DNA from: Clostridia bacterium
GTDB taxonomy: Bacteria > Bacillota > Clostridia > Peptostreptococcales > Caminicellaceae
Assembly (NCBI GenBank): GCA_022361035.1
Contig: JAKSBP010000028.1
Location: 1-48,084, forward strand
Reading direction: 5' to 3'
Length of the DNA stretch: 48,084 nucleotides
Made by a program: the position numbers and the translations under genes. Every line of letters starts with the position of its first letter. Position 1 is the stretch's first letter. Below, one piece after another: positions 35,332 to 44,216 of the stretch. Under the pieces are notes generated by a model that saw only the letters and a list, made by a program, of their open reading frames with translations, searched no databases and had not been told where the DNA came from.

Positions 35332-35928
35332 CTATTTATTATTTTTAAAATCAGGGATAACTCCCTCAATAAATATCTTAACAAAATCATTAATACAAGT
35401 GTTTACATCTAAATTTGTATTAAACTTTTCAAATATAGTAAAACTAGTAAAAATTCCAAAATTACCTGCTATAAAATTAATGGCCAATAATTCTGGCTCA
35501 CCATGTAACCCCCCCCTTTCCTGCATTTCTATAAAATAGGCAACCATCAATTTTTTCAACTCATTTGGAAACTTTTTTAACGGTGAATCCAAGTTTACTG
35601 TCAAATCAGTATTTTTCAAACACACCAGTATTATACGTTCATTTTTAGTTAAAGTTTCATGATAAACTCTACTTATATTTAATAAATCCTCCTTTAAATC
35701 CCATTTTAGGTTTTTGTCGAATAGTGTTCTTAATTTGGGAGAAAATATATATTTATCAACTGCTCTTTCAAATAAATTCTTCTTATTGTGAAAATGCCTA
35801 AAAATACTCATTTCACTTACTCCAGCTTCCTTAGCAATATCCTTTGTTGTAACCTCCCTGTAGCCTTTTTCTGAAAAAAGATTCATAGCCGATTCCAATA
35901 TTTTTTCATCTGTACTCAACTTGTTCAT
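35332..35928 (-). CDS. TetR/AcrR family regulator
   Basis: This 198-residue repressor-type protein has an N-terminal TetR HTH (residues 8-55: ILESAMNLFSEKGYREVTTKDIAKEAGVSEMSIFRHFHNK) and a helical ligand-binding C-terminal part. GGAGG lies 6 bases before the ATG. It lies between the antiporter and the giant activase-like gene, all on the same strand; the 260-base AT-rich gap to the activase gene could hold the operator it controls. The ligand is unknown. Confidence 0.92.
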   Translation of the reverse strand: MNKLSTDEKILESAMNLFSEKGYREVTTKDIAKEAGVSEMSIFRHFHNKKNLFERAVDKYIFSPKLRTLFDKNLKWDLKEDLLNISRVYHETLTKNERIILVCLKNTDLTVNLDSPLKKFPNELKKLMVAYFIEMQERGGLHGEPELLAINFIAGNFGIFTSFTIFEKFNTNLDVNTCINDFVKIFIEGVIPDFKNNK

Positions 35929-36061
35929 TTAGTACCTCCTAAAGTCATACCTCTAGAAAAATGTTAGTATTAACTATCATAATTAATTATACCATTTATA
36001 TCATTTATCGACAATAGTACTAATCCCCATTAGATTTCAATATATTATTATATTATAATAA

Positions 36062-36100
36062 AAAAAGGCCCTCTAAGGTTTCAAATTTCGAGGGCATTTT
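36062..36100 (-). terminator. terminator of the antiporter gene
   Basis: GCCCTC and GAGGGC form the stem; on the minus strand TTTTTTTTATT follows. It separates the antiporter from the TetR gene. Confidence 0.8.
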
Positions 36101-36158
36101 CTTTAAGTTTTTTTAGTTCCATGGATATCTACTATTAATTTTTCCTCTGAAAATAATA

Positions 36159-37370
36159 TCAATCATCCTCTGTTTCTTTAAAGTTACAAATTTTATTAGC
36201 TTCACCTGCTCTACATATGGCTATCTTAACAATTAATGGCCCAACTAATTCATAAACAACGGTTGCAGCTAAGATGATTGTTCTCACATTTATTCCAAAG
36301 GGTGGAGGTAAAATATTTTCAGCCAACATGGCAAGCCCTATTGCTACCCCGGCTTGGGGTATTAAAGTAAATCCCAAATATTTTTGTACGGCCTTCGGGG
36401 AGTTTGCAATTTTACTACCTATGTATGAGCCTACTATCTTCCCTATTGCTCTTATAATGATATAACCTGCTCCTACTAATCCAACATCCCTTACTAAGGC
36501 TATATCCAATTCAACCCCAGCTAGGGTAAAAAATGCTATATAAATAGGGGGAGTAAAGTTCTCTATAAGGTGAAGCATTTTAATATTTTTTATATTAGGT
36601 ACTATATTACAAACGGTACCACCTAATACCATGGCTAAGAGGATTGGAGAAGCATGGAAACTATGGGAAAGTCCAACTCCTATAAATAAAATAGATACAA
36701 TAATTGCAATCAGTAATTCCTCTTTTTTGATTTTCTTTACAATTACTCCCAATATAAGCCCTAAAATAACTCCAATTACTATTGATATTATAATTTCCCC
36801 CATAGGAGCTAAAATCATATGACTTAAGGACAATTGTCCACCCACACTTAAAAGGGATGTGGCAATTGCTCCACAAATCCCAAAGATAACAATACCTAGG
36901 GCATCATCTAAGGCTACAAGGGGTAGTAATGTATCTACTAGGGGACCCTTTGCCCTATATTGTTTTACAATCATAAGTATAGGTCCTGGAGCAGTTGCCG
37001 TCGATATTGCACCTAATACTATACTAAAGGGAATTGGCTGTTTAAATATGTAAATCATCGCTAAATTTACTAAGGCAACAGCACCTAGGGCTTGAAAAAT
37101 GGTTATTATAATAACACTTTTACCAGTTCTTTTAAGGTCTTTAAAGTTAAATTCACACCCTATTGAGTATGCAATAAAACCCAGAGCAATCTCTGCTATT
37201 ATTGTCATTTTTCGAGTTTCAATATGGGGGACTAGCCCTAATATGCTGGGTCCTATGATTACTCCGGCAATTAAATATCCCGTAATATGGGGCAGCTTAA
37301 AATGGGCTACAACTTTACCCATAATTAAACCAGAAGCAATAATGATTCCAACATAAAATAAGATATGCAT
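36159..37370 (-). CDS. CPA2-type cation:proton antiporter
   Basis: This 403-residue protein has about twelve membrane helices in the pattern of the Na+/H+ exchanger domain of KefB/GerN/NapA-like carriers: KLPHITGYLIAGVIIGPSILG near the N-terminus, then LVALDDALGIVIFGICGA with the paired acidic residues of the ion site. There is no C-terminal TrkA/RCK regulatory domain. Likely roles are Na+/K+ versus H+ exchange or, as for GerN/GrmA, spore germination; this cannot be decided here. GGAG is about 8 bases before the ATG. The gene is monocistronic with its own terminator. Confidence 0.9.
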   Translation of the reverse strand: MHILFYVGIIIASGLIMGKVVAHFKLPHITGYLIAGVIIGPSILGLVPHIETRKMTIIAEIALGFIAYSIGCEFNFKDLKRTGKSVIIITIFQALGAVALVNLAMIYIFKQPIPFSIVLGAISTATAPGPILMIVKQYRAKGPLVDTLLPLVALDDALGIVIFGICGAIATSLLSVGGQLSLSHMILAPMGEIIISIVIGVILGLILGVIVKKIKKEELLIAIIVSILFIGVGLSHSFHASPILLAMVLGGTVCNIVPNIKNIKMLHLIENFTPPIYIAFFTLAGVELDIALVRDVGLVGAGYIIIRAIGKIVGSYIGSKIANSPKAVQKYLGFTLIPQAGVAIGLAMLAENILPPPFGINVRTIILAATVVYELVGPLIVKIAICRAGEANKICNFKETEDD

Positions 37371-37483
37371 TCCCAGGACTCCTTTTTTATAATTTATACT
37401 TAAATCAATCCCTTTGCAGTAGGTTGAATTAATAATCTATATTATATAAAAAACTCTGAACTTTTTCAAAAATTTTAGACTTT

Positions 37484-37774
37484 TATAGATGAGTGATTGA
37501 GAATGTTAACTTACTACAGCAGCCACAGAGAATCCTTTAGGCTCATGCAATAAATCTGTTTATAGATAAGTAATAGAAGGTAAAACAGATTCATAAAAGA
37601 GTCTTTGATGAAGATTTAAAAGGAAGACTCTTTTGAAACACATGTACGGAAATTATATATATCTATATATTTAAAAGGTCTATAATTTCCTATATGTTAT
37701 AAAAATCGCTCAAAAGGAAACCTCAGTGGCTGCTTTCGTTTATTAAGTTTGTAAGTCACAGTCACACATCTATA
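37484..37774 (+). repeat. repeat family C, copy 2 (long form)
   Basis: A 291-bp element bounded by TATAGATGAGTGA and TCACACATCTATA, with subterminal blocks CAGCCACAGAGAATCCTTTAGGCTCATGC on the left and CTCAGTGGCTGCTTTCGTTT on the right that pair with each other. The interior carries about 150 extra bases relative to the copy at 47872, with its own inverted segments. It is non-coding. The ends read TA-TAGATG and CATCTA-TA, consistent with insertion at a TA dinucleotide. Confidence 0.8.
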
Positions 37775-37776
37775 TT

Positions 37777-37870
37777 AGGCTGCCTCAAAATGTCCTATTT
37801 CTTTGTCACAGCTGAAATTTCTCTTACTAAATTTCAGCCTTATTTGAACTAGAACGTTTCAGGGCAGCCT
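37777..37870. repeat. nested palindrome, family D-like
   Basis: The outer AGGCTGCCT (37777-37785) and AGGGCAGCCT (37861-37870) enclose a perfect 10-bp stem GCTGAAATTT (37811-37820) with AAATTTCAGC (37829-37838). The CTTATTTGAA word and overall plan match 18866-18988. Confidence 0.6.
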
Positions 37871-37888
37871 GCCATCTTGTTGACTTTA
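37867..37888 (+). repeat. relic of repeat family A
   Basis: GCCTGCCATCTTGTTGACTTTA matches the end of the copy at 7326-7476 (GCCTGTCATCTTGTTGACTTTG) with two changes. The rest of the element is missing. Confidence 0.55.
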
Positions 37889-37937
37889 CTATAAGCTACC
37901 TATTAAAATAGATATAGGGGAATGAGGAGAAAATAAG

Positions 37938-37976
37938 ATGGAATTTATAGTATGCAGCTCGCTTAAGAGCTATTAA
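37938..37976 (+). CDS. possible 12-residue leader peptide before csoR
   Basis: MEFIVCSSLKSY follows GAGGAG at 8-base spacing and ends 28 bases before the CsoR-type gene. The codons for CSSLKS lie in a small AGCTC/GAGCT hairpin. It may be a translated leader or a chance frame. Confidence 0.25.
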   Translation: MEFIVCSSLKSY

Positions 37977-38004
37977 CCCATAAGAATAAAAATGAGGTGA
38001 TATA

Positions 38005-38277
38005 GTGAATTCATATTCCAATGAAAAAGATTCTTTGCTTAAAAGATTAAAGAGGGTTGAGGGACAAGTTAAGGGTATTCAAAAGATGATTGAAGAGGAT
38101 AGATACTGTAATGATATTTTAATACAAATAGCCGCAGTGAGGTCAGCAATAAATAAAGTAGGTGGATTAATTTTAGAAAATCATCTCAAGGGCTGTATAA
38201 AAACTTCCCTTGAAAGTGGAAAAAGTGACGAAGCTATAGATGAGTTAATTGACACAATGATAAAATTTACTAAATGA
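38005..38277 (+). CDS. CsoR/FrmR-family metal- or thiol-responsive repressor
   Basis: This 90-residue all-helical repressor has the family opening LLKRLKRVEGQVKGIQKMIEEDRYC and the copper-type ligand set Cys (RYCNDIL), His and Cys (ENHLKGC) at CsoR spacing. Cu(I) sensing is therefore likely, though persulfide-sensing CstR relatives share two of these residues. The start is GTG after GAGGTGA. No copper ATPase or chaperone gene lies in the window, so its targets are elsewhere or it controls the following RseC-like gene, about 240 bases downstream. Confidence 0.9.
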   Translation: MNSYSNEKDSLLKRLKRVEGQVKGIQKMIEEDRYCNDILIQIAAVRSAINKVGGLILENHLKGCIKTSLESGKSDEAIDELIDTMIKFTK

Positions 38278-38516
38278 TTAATAGATATTTTAGAAAAGAT
38301 TTGGGTAAATAAAGGTTATAGGAAAGTATTAAACCACAAAAGAGCTATTATATTAATGCTACTTTAAGGATTGATAAATTTTACCAAAGGAATGTAGAAC
38401 AGCTCATTAGTTAAGTAAAATTACTTGTAAGTCCTAAAGCAGCATGATTATAGAATACTCAATCTCACCCTGTGATTTAAAATTAGAATTCAAATTTTAT
38501 ATTTATGGAGGCCTAC

Positions 38517-38942
38517 ATGAGAAGAGAAGGTAAAATAATTTCAAAAAATGGAGAAAGTGCTACTGTAGTATTAATGAAACATTCTGCCTGTGGAGATTGT
38601 GGTGCCTGTCAGATGGGAAGAGAGAATATGAGCATAAAGATAGATGCCTTAAATTCTGCTGGCGGCAGTGTAGGGGACAAAGTAGTAGTAGATATGGGAA
38701 CACCTAATGTATTATTAGCTGCCTTTATAGCCTATGGAATACCATTGATTTCATTAATTTTAGGAATAGTCAGTGGAAAATTTATTCTAGAGCTAGCAGG
38801 TGTAATGGAGAATATAGAAGTATATTCATTTATGATAGGAGTAGTATTTCTAATGGTAACCTTTTTAATAATTAGAAAGAATGAAGTTCGATTTAAGGAA
38901 AGTAAAAAGTATTTATCTACTATAGTTGAAGTCATTGACTAA
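38517..38942 (+). CDS. RseC/SoxR-reducing-system-like membrane protein
   Basis: This 141-residue protein has the RseC/MucC architecture: a cytoplasmic beta domain with a cysteine cluster (HSACGDCGACQMG, about residues 22-34), then VGDKVVVDM and two membrane helices (about 65-87 and 97-118). In other bacteria RseC acts with the Rnf/Rsx electron-transfer complex in reducing SoxR; in Clostridia members are commonly near rnf or redox genes. I choose ATG 38517 because GGAGG (38507-38511) overlaps the earlier ATG at 38505. No rnf genes are seen here. Confidence 0.85.
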   Translation: MRREGKIISKNGESATVVLMKHSACGDCGACQMGRENMSIKIDALNSAGGSVGDKVVVDMGTPNVLLAAFIAYGIPLISLILGIVSGKFILELAGVMENIEVYSFMIGVVFLMVTFLIIRKNEVRFKESKKYLSTIVEVID

Positions 38943-39066
38943 TATTTATACTTTAAGGAATATCGTTAAAAGTAATCCTTTAAGAACTTAGCTTCTAAAT
39001 GATTAAAGGAATGACTTAGTTTTAGTGAGAGCCATCAGACATATTTCTCCATAGGAGTGATTCTAT

Positions 39067-40476
39067 TTGGAAAAAAATATAATATATGAATTCACTATGC
39101 AAAAAATTTTGCCCTATATCGAAGAGGGTATTCATGTGGTAGATAAAAATGGAAAGACAATCCTTTACAATTTAGCAATGGAAGAAATTGAAGGGCTAGA
39201 AGCAGGTCAGGTAATCGGGAATCATCTCCTAGATGTGTTTCCAAGCTTAAATGAAGAAACCAGTACATTATTGAAGGTTTTAAAAACCGGTAAAACTATA
39301 AAGAAATATAAACAAAGCTATCTAAATTTAAAGGGTAAAAAGATTTCTACTATAAACACTACCCTTCCAATTATAGCACATAACAATATTGTAGGGGCCA
39401 TCGAAATTGCCAAGAATATTACAAAGGTGAGCAACCTATCGGAGCAAATCCTTAAGCTTCAGCAAAAGCTTATTGAGCCGGATAAAAATAATAGGGAGAT
39501 AAAAAATTATTATACCTTTGATAATCTCATTGGAAAGGATAAATCCTTCCTTAAGGCTATAGCCTTTGCTAAAAGAGCGTCTAGGACATCTTCAAGTGTT
39601 TTAATATATGGAGAAACGGGAACCGGTAAGGAGCTTTTTGCTCAAAGTATACATTACGAAAGCGATAGAAAGGAGAAACCCTTTATTGCTCAAAACTGTG
39701 CAGCTTTACCAGAAACACTGCTGGAAAGTATATTATTTGGAACTAGTAAAGGCAGTTTTACCGGTGCAGTTGATAGAGCAGGCTTATTTGAGCAAGCTAA
39801 TGGTGGAACATTGTTTTTAGATGAAATTAATTCAATGAGTCTTCCATTACAGGCAAAGCTTTTGAGAGTACTTCAAGAGAACTATATTAGAAGAGTTGGT
39901 GGACTTAAGGAAATCCCCATAGATGTAAGGATTATAGCAGCAACAAATGAAAATCCCCTTGAGGCAATTGAGAAAAATCACATCAGAAGAGATTTATACT
40001 ATAGAATTAACGTAATAAGTATTGAAATTCCTCCCCTTAGAGAGAGAATAGAAGATATATCCTTACTCATAGATTATTTTATCAGACATTATAATAAAGA
40101 GCTAAAAAAGGATGTATGGATAATATCTGAGGAACTTTTAGAGGCATTTTTAAATTATAGATGGCCTGGTAATGTTAGAGAATTGCAAAATTTCATCGAA
40201 TCGGCCATGAATATGGTTTTAGAAGAACATGTAATAAAAAAGGAGCATCTTCCCTCCTACGTAGAGGAATTGATGATCCAAAACAATTCATTAAAATTGG
40301 AAAGGGAATTTAAAGATATAGATAACTTGAATGATTATCTAGAAACTTTAGAAAGAGGCATCATTCAGAGCTATTTAAATAGAAATCAATACAATATAAC
40401 TAAAACATCTAGGAGTCTTGGAATATCTAGACAAAATTTGCAATATAAAATCAAAAAATATGGATTGGATACTTAG
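39067..40476 (+). CDS. sigma-54-dependent activator (PAS, AAA+, Fis HTH)
   Basis: This 469-residue activator binds upstream DNA and uses ATP to open sigma-54 promoters. It has an N-terminal PAS domain (about 10-120), AAA+ with GETGTGKE (about 182), the sigma-54 contact loop GSFTGA (about 228), GGTLFLDEI and an arginine finger region, and a C-terminal Fis-type HTH (ITKTSRSLGISRQNLQYKIK, about 445). The build resembles RocR-type activators of arginine/ornithine catabolism. The start is TTG, 9 bases after AGGAG. It lies immediately upstream of ord with a -24/-12 promoter in the gap, so control of the ornithine operon is a strong inference. The ligand of the PAS domain is unknown. Confidence 0.93.
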   Translation: MEKNIIYEFTMQKILPYIEEGIHVVDKNGKTILYNLAMEEIEGLEAGQVIGNHLLDVFPSLNEETSTLLKVLKTGKTIKKYKQSYLNLKGKKISTINTTLPIIAHNNIVGAIEIAKNITKVSNLSEQILKLQQKLIEPDKNNREIKNYYTFDNLIGKDKSFLKAIAFAKRASRTSSSVLIYGETGTGKELFAQSIHYESDRKEKPFIAQNCAALPETLLESILFGTSKGSFTGAVDRAGLFEQANGGTLFLDEINSMSLPLQAKLLRVLQENYIRRVGGLKEIPIDVRIIAATNENPLEAIEKNHIRRDLYYRINVISIEIPPLRERIEDISLLIDYFIRHYNKELKKDVWIISEELLEAFLNYRWPGNVRELQNFIESAMNMVLEEHVIKKEHLPSYVEELMIQNNSLKLEREFKDIDNLNDYLETLERGIIQSYLNRNQYNITKTSRSLGISRQNLQYKIKKYGLDT

Positions 40477-40520
40477 AGCAAAATTTTTTGCGTAATGTGC
40501 AAAAAAAATTGCTCTTTTTT
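40476..40520 (+). terminator. terminator of the activator gene, possible activator site
   Basis: GAGCAAAATTTTTTGC and GCAAAAAAAATTGCTC form a long stem that starts at the stop codon and ends in TTTTTT. The inner TTTTTTGC-N7-GCAAAAAA dyad lies about 140 bases before the -24/-12 promoter, the distance expected of an upstream activating sequence, so it may serve both roles. Confidence 0.75.
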
Positions 40521-40636
40521 ATTTGCAAAAATTTAAATAGGAGCATTATAGATGGAATAACAGCATAAATATTCAAAATTACAGATGAAGCATTTATAAT
40601 TATAAAGAAATTTAAAAAAAGAAAGAAAATCTATGA

Positions 40637-40653
40637 TGGCACGATATTTGCTA
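40637..40653 (+). promoter_or_regulatory. sigma-54 (-24/-12) promoter of the ornithine operon
   Basis: TGGCACGATATTTGCTA fits the consensus TGGCAC-N5-TTGCW without mismatch. It places transcription start near 40665 and a leader of about 170 bases before ord, including a small ATCCATTGTAAATGGAT hairpin close to the ribosome site. Confidence 0.9.
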
Positions 40654-40834
40654 ATAAATATAAAATAACTATCTATACAAAAAATATTTGCTATTTCATT
40701 TTGGAAAACCTTTGCAATCTAAGAAGGTGAAATGTAGATTCATGTCACTTTCTTTTAAAAATTTATTAAGCTTTAAAGGCGATTATCTTTACAAATCCAT
40801 TGTAAATGGATAAAAAATTAGGAGGTGTATTTTA

Positions 40835-41881
40835 ATGGAAAATGTTAAAGTAGTAATTTGGGGATTTGGTGCCATGGGTAGTGGTATGGCTAAAATGCTA
40901 TTGCAGAAAAAAGGTGTAGAAATCGTTGGAGTATGTGACAGAAACAAAGCAAGAGTTGGAAAGGATATGTATGAGGTTTTAGGTGTAGATAGAGGAAATA
41001 GAGAACCTGTAATAATTAATTCTAATATTGAAGAAGTATTGACTAAAGGGTGCTGTGATGTTTGTTTAACTGCCACGGACTCCTTTACGGAAGCAGCATT
41101 CCCAAGATTAAAATATTGTTTAGAACAAAAAGTAAATGTAATTTCAACTGCTGAAGAAATGGCTTATCCCCAAGCTCAAACTCCGGAATTAGCAGCAGAA
41201 CTTGATAAAATAGCTAAGGATAACGGAGTAACTATTCTAGGCACAGGTATTAATCCAGGATTAATAATGGACTTACTAGTTGTTTGTTTAACTGGTTGTA
41301 TGACCGATGTTGAATATATTGAAGCGAAAAGGGTAAATAGTTTATCACCCTTTGGACATACTGTTATGGAAGAACAGGGTGTTGGAATGAAGGTTGATGA
41401 GTTTAATAGACGTTGTGAAGAAGGTACTATGGCAGGACATGTTGGTTTTGCTGAATCTGTACAAATGATTGCAGACGCTATTGGTTGGAAGGTTGATAAG
41501 TTTGAACAACAAATGAAGCCTATAGTTACAACTGTAGATAGAAAATCACCCCATGGCTTTGCCGCCGCAGGTGATGTTGCAGGTGTTAATATGACTGGTC
41601 AGGGTTATGTAGATGGGGAAGTAAAGATTGATATGATTCACCCACAGCAGATTGAACCTGAAATGGAAGGAACATTTACGGGGGATTATATAAAAATTAA
41701 AGGCACTCCAGAAGTAAATATGTCAATCAATCCTGAAGTTGAAGGTGGATTAGGTACAATAGCAATGTGTGTTAACATGATTCCCCATGTTATTAATGCT
41801 TCTACAGGACTTAAAACCATGATAGACCTACCTGTACCAAGGGCTATAATGGGTGATATGAGGGATTTAATCGAGAAGTAG
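40835..41881 (+). CDS. ord: 2,4-diaminopentanoate dehydrogenase
   Basis: This 348-residue cytoplasmic NAD(P)-dependent enzyme oxidatively deaminates (2R,4S)-2,4-diaminopentanoate to 2-amino-4-oxopentanoate, step 3 of ornithine fermentation. The N-terminus VKVVIWGFGAMGSGMAKMLL is a Rossmann nucleotide site, and the build is that of dihydrodipicolinate-reductase-like dehydrogenases, with the central GTGINPGLIMDLL stretch typical of Ord. AGGAGG precedes the ATG. It is the first gene after the sigma-54 promoter. In Acetoanaerobium (Clostridium) sticklandii the racemase gene precedes ord; here it does not. Confidence 0.95.
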   Translation: MENVKVVIWGFGAMGSGMAKMLLQKKGVEIVGVCDRNKARVGKDMYEVLGVDRGNREPVIINSNIEEVLTKGCCDVCLTATDSFTEAAFPRLKYCLEQKVNVISTAEEMAYPQAQTPELAAELDKIAKDNGVTILGTGINPGLIMDLLVVCLTGCMTDVEYIEAKRVNSLSPFGHTVMEEQGVGMKVDEFNRRCEEGTMAGHVGFAESVQMIADAIGWKVDKFEQQMKPIVTTVDRKSPHGFAAAGDVAGVNMTGQGYVDGEVKIDMIHPQQIEPEMEGTFTGDYIKIKGTPEVNMSINPEVEGGLGTIAMCVNMIPHVINASTGLKTMIDLPVPRAIMGDMRDLIEK

Positions 41882-41993
41882 AAAATAGTGTATAGTGTGG
41901 GAGATGGCAAATATTTAATGGGACATTCTAAGAAATGTTTTTTAAAAACCCACTCTCCCCAATAATTTTAATCAGATGTGAGAGGTGGGAACC

Positions 41994-42302
41994 ATGAGGG
42001 CAAAACAAGGTGATTGGGTTAATATATATAATACAGTTCTTAAGCCAGAGGAAAGAGCTCCCCAAGTTCCACAGGATACTAAAAAAGTATCATTAGAGAC
42101 ATGGGTAAAGGGATTTATTCAGCATGATGCCGAAATAGGTGATGAGGTTACAATAGAAACTATAACGGGTAGAAAGGTTGTGGGTAAGCTAGTAGAAGTT
42201 AATCCCTCCTATAGCCATTCCTTTGGCAATACTGTACCAGAAGTATTTAAAATAGGTCTTCAATTAAAGGAAATCCTATTTGGAGGTGAAGACCATGAGT
42301 AG
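41994..42302 (+). CDS. ortA: 2-amino-4-ketopentanoate thiolase, alpha subunit
   Basis: This 102-residue small subunit of the thiolase uses CoA to split 2-amino-4-oxopentanoate into alanine and acetyl-CoA. The sequence (MRAKQGDWVNIYNTVLKPEE, VKGFIQHDAEIGDEVTIETI, then GRKVVGKLVEVNPSYSHSFG) matches OrtA in size and order of motifs. I use the ATG at 41994 after GAGGTGGG; an upstream GTG is less likely. It overlaps ortB by 8 bases, consistent with translational coupling of the two subunits. Confidence 0.93.
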   Translation: MRAKQGDWVNIYNTVLKPEERAPQVPQDTKKVSLETWVKGFIQHDAEIGDEVTIETITGRKVVGKLVEVNPSYSHSFGNTVPEVFKIGLQLKEILFGGEDHE

Positions 42303-43716
42303 AGACATGAGTTATAGTGGAGTTATGTCACGTAGAAATGAAATCATGAAAAGGGCAGTTGGGATTGATTACGATAAATTTGAAGGAATAGGGATTGCAT
42401 TTGATTACGAGAAGATGATGCGAGAAACAGGATACACCCTTGAAGAAATGAAGAGAATCCAAGGCTCTACTGGAGTTGGAAATACTCCTCTATTGGAACT
42501 AAGGAATTTAACTAATCTCGCTAGAAAATTTTCAGATGAGGGTAAGGGTGCCAGGATATTTATAAAGGATGAAGCTGCCAATCCATCGGGGAGCTTTAAA
42601 GCTAGAAGGGCTGCTAATGCAGTGTATCATGCTAAAAAGCATGGATATAAAGGAGTTATAGCAGCAACTAGTGGAAACTATGGTGCTGCAGTAGCTAGTC
42701 AAGCAGCCATCCATGGACTAAAGTGTATTATAGTTCAGGAATGTTATGACAGTAGAGGGGTAGGGCAGCCGGAAATAATTGAAAAGGCAAGAAAATGTGA
42801 AGCCTATGGAGCAGAAGTAGTTCAATTGACAGTTGGGCCAGAATTATTCTATACCTTTTTAAGGCTATTGGAAGAAACGGGGTACTTTAATGCCTCTCTA
42901 TATACTCCCTTTGGAATAGCTGGAGTTGAAACCCTAGGATATGAACTATCTATGGAAGTTAGGGAAAGGGAAGGTAGAGACCCAGATGTTGTAGTATGTA
43001 CCAATGCTGGTGGAGGAAACTTAACTGGAACAGCCCGTGGACTTATTAAGGCTGGGGCAGATAATACCTTAGTTGTAGGTGCTAGTGTCAATTTAAAAGG
43101 CTTACACATGGCAAGTGATGAGCAATTTAATAAAAAGTCCTTTACCACTGGTCATACGGGCTTTGGTATTCCCTTTGCAACATGGCCAGATAGGTCCGAT
43201 GTTCCAAGATCGGCTGCTAGGCCACTTAGATATATGGATAGGTATGTAACGGTAAATCAAGGGGAAGTATTTTATATGACAGAGACTTTGGCTCAACTAG
43301 AAGGGCTTGAAAGGGGACCAGCGGGGAATACTTCCTTGGCAGCAGCCTTTAGTTTGGCCCAAGAACTAGATGAAGAGAAAATTATAATTGTTCAAGAAAC
43401 AGAATATACAGGGGCAGGGAAGCATATACAGCCACAACTTTCCTTTGCTAGGCAAAATGGGATAGAGATTAAGTTTGGAGACCCAAGGGAGGAGATTCCT
43501 GGCAAAACCATAATACTTCCAGAGCATCCTAGATTAATTAAAGCTATAGATTTAGACTTAAATAAGATTAGAAGATCATATATTAAGAACTGCTTAGAAA
43601 TTAATAACATAAATAAAGTAAGTGAGGAAGATTTAGAGTTTTTAGCAGTTGATACTAAAAGCGATATAGAATCTGTAAGTAGAATTATAGAGGAATTAAA
43701 TATAAACAAACTGTAA
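42295..43716 (+). CDS. ortB: 2-amino-4-ketopentanoate thiolase, beta subunit
   Basis: This 473-residue catalytic subunit is a fold-type II PLP enzyme related to threonine synthase. The Schiff-base lysine lies in NPSGSFKARRAANAVYHAKK (about residue 97) and the phosphate-binding loop in TNAGGGNLTGTARG; SGNYGAAVASQ is the substrate loop. Thiolysis by a PLP enzyme is unusual and specific to the ornithine pathway. GGAGG lies 8 bases before the chosen ATG, within the end of ortA. A 122-base gap with a stem-loop follows before oraS. Confidence 0.95.
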   Translation: MSRDMSYSGVMSRRNEIMKRAVGIDYDKFEGIGIAFDYEKMMRETGYTLEEMKRIQGSTGVGNTPLLELRNLTNLARKFSDEGKGARIFIKDEAANPSGSFKARRAANAVYHAKKHGYKGVIAATSGNYGAAVASQAAIHGLKCIIVQECYDSRGVGQPEIIEKARKCEAYGAEVVQLTVGPELFYTFLRLLEETGYFNASLYTPFGIAGVETLGYELSMEVREREGRDPDVVVCTNAGGGNLTGTARGLIKAGADNTLVVGASVNLKGLHMASDEQFNKKSFTTGHTGFGIPFATWPDRSDVPRSAARPLRYMDRYVTVNQGEVFYMTETLAQLEGLERGPAGNTSLAAAFSLAQELDEEKIIIVQETEYTGAGKHIQPQLSFARQNGIEIKFGDPREEIPGKTIILPEHPRLIKAIDLDLNKIRRSYIKNCLEINNINKVSEEDLEFLAVDTKSDIESVSRIIEELNINKL

Positions 43717-43724
43717 GGTTTAGT

Positions 43725-43773
43725 AAATTTCAAATGAAAAATGTAGAATCATTCATTATTTTCTTTGAAATTT
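43725..43773 (+). other. stem-loop between ortB and oraS
   Basis: AAATTTCAAA (43725-43734) and TTTGAAATTT (43764-43773) are perfect 10-bp arms with a 29-base loop and no T-tract. It may act as an mRNA stabiliser or processing site that adjusts expression of the mutase genes. Confidence 0.4.
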
Positions 43774-43838
43774 ATTTTGAATGTTAATGTTGTTTCACTG
43801 TATAAAATAATTTAAACAATAGAAAGAGGAGGCAAACG

Positions 43839-44216
43839 ATGAAGGGTCATTTAAAAAGAGAAGATGATTTTAAGGAAAGAAGAAAGCATCTTGCAAATCT
43901 GTCTGACGAGGAACTGAAACTAAGATTTTGGAAACTGGCAGAAAAAGCTGTTGAACCATTATTAGAGCTTGCTAAAACCCATACTACGCCTTCTATAGAA
44001 CGTTCGGTACTTTTAAGAATGGGTTTTTCAAGCTTAGAAGCGAAGCCCTTAGTTGAGGGGGCCATAGATAGGGGTCTGATTAGTAAAGGTGTAGGCCATC
44101 TAGTATATAGAATTTCAAAGGAGAAAAATATCCCTCTAAGACAGGCAGGTCTTGAAATGATTGAAGGAAAGCACTGGGATGATGCAGTAGTAATCTTTAG
44201 AGGGGAGGGTAAATAA
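43839..44216 (+). CDS. oraS: D-ornithine 4,5-aminomutase, small subunit
   Basis: This 125-residue small subunit pairs with OraE to convert D-ornithine to 2,4-diaminopentanoate. The sequence (DFKERRKHLANLSDEELKLR, PLLELAKTHTTPSIERSVLL, GHWDDAVVIFRG-like end KHWDDAVVIF) fits OraS in length and motifs. AGAGGAGG precedes the ATG. Its TAA overlaps the oraE ATG by one base (TAATG), so the two are coupled. Confidence 0.95.
   Translation: MKGHLKREDDFKERRKHLANLSDEELKLRFWKLAEKAVEPLLELAKTHTTPSIERSVLLRMGFSSLEAKPLVEGAIDRGLISKGVGHLVYRISKEKNIPLRQAGLEMIEGKHWDDAVVIFRGEGK

Noticed and set aside
38466..38483. Third CRP/FNR-like box (TGTGATTTAAAATT) before the RseC-like gene
   Set aside because: Only one half of the dyad is present; the second half is lost, so it may be chance in AT-rich DNA.
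41882..41993. Possible hairpin between ord and ortA (GTGGGAG...CTCTCCCC)
   Set aside because: Pairing is short and interrupted, and the gap is only 112 bases. I see no terminator or riboswitch.
43102..43733. Antisense frames opposite ortB, oraE and the GlmL-like gene
   Set aside because: These shadow frames arise from codon bias of the real genes; none has a ribosome site or recognisable motif.
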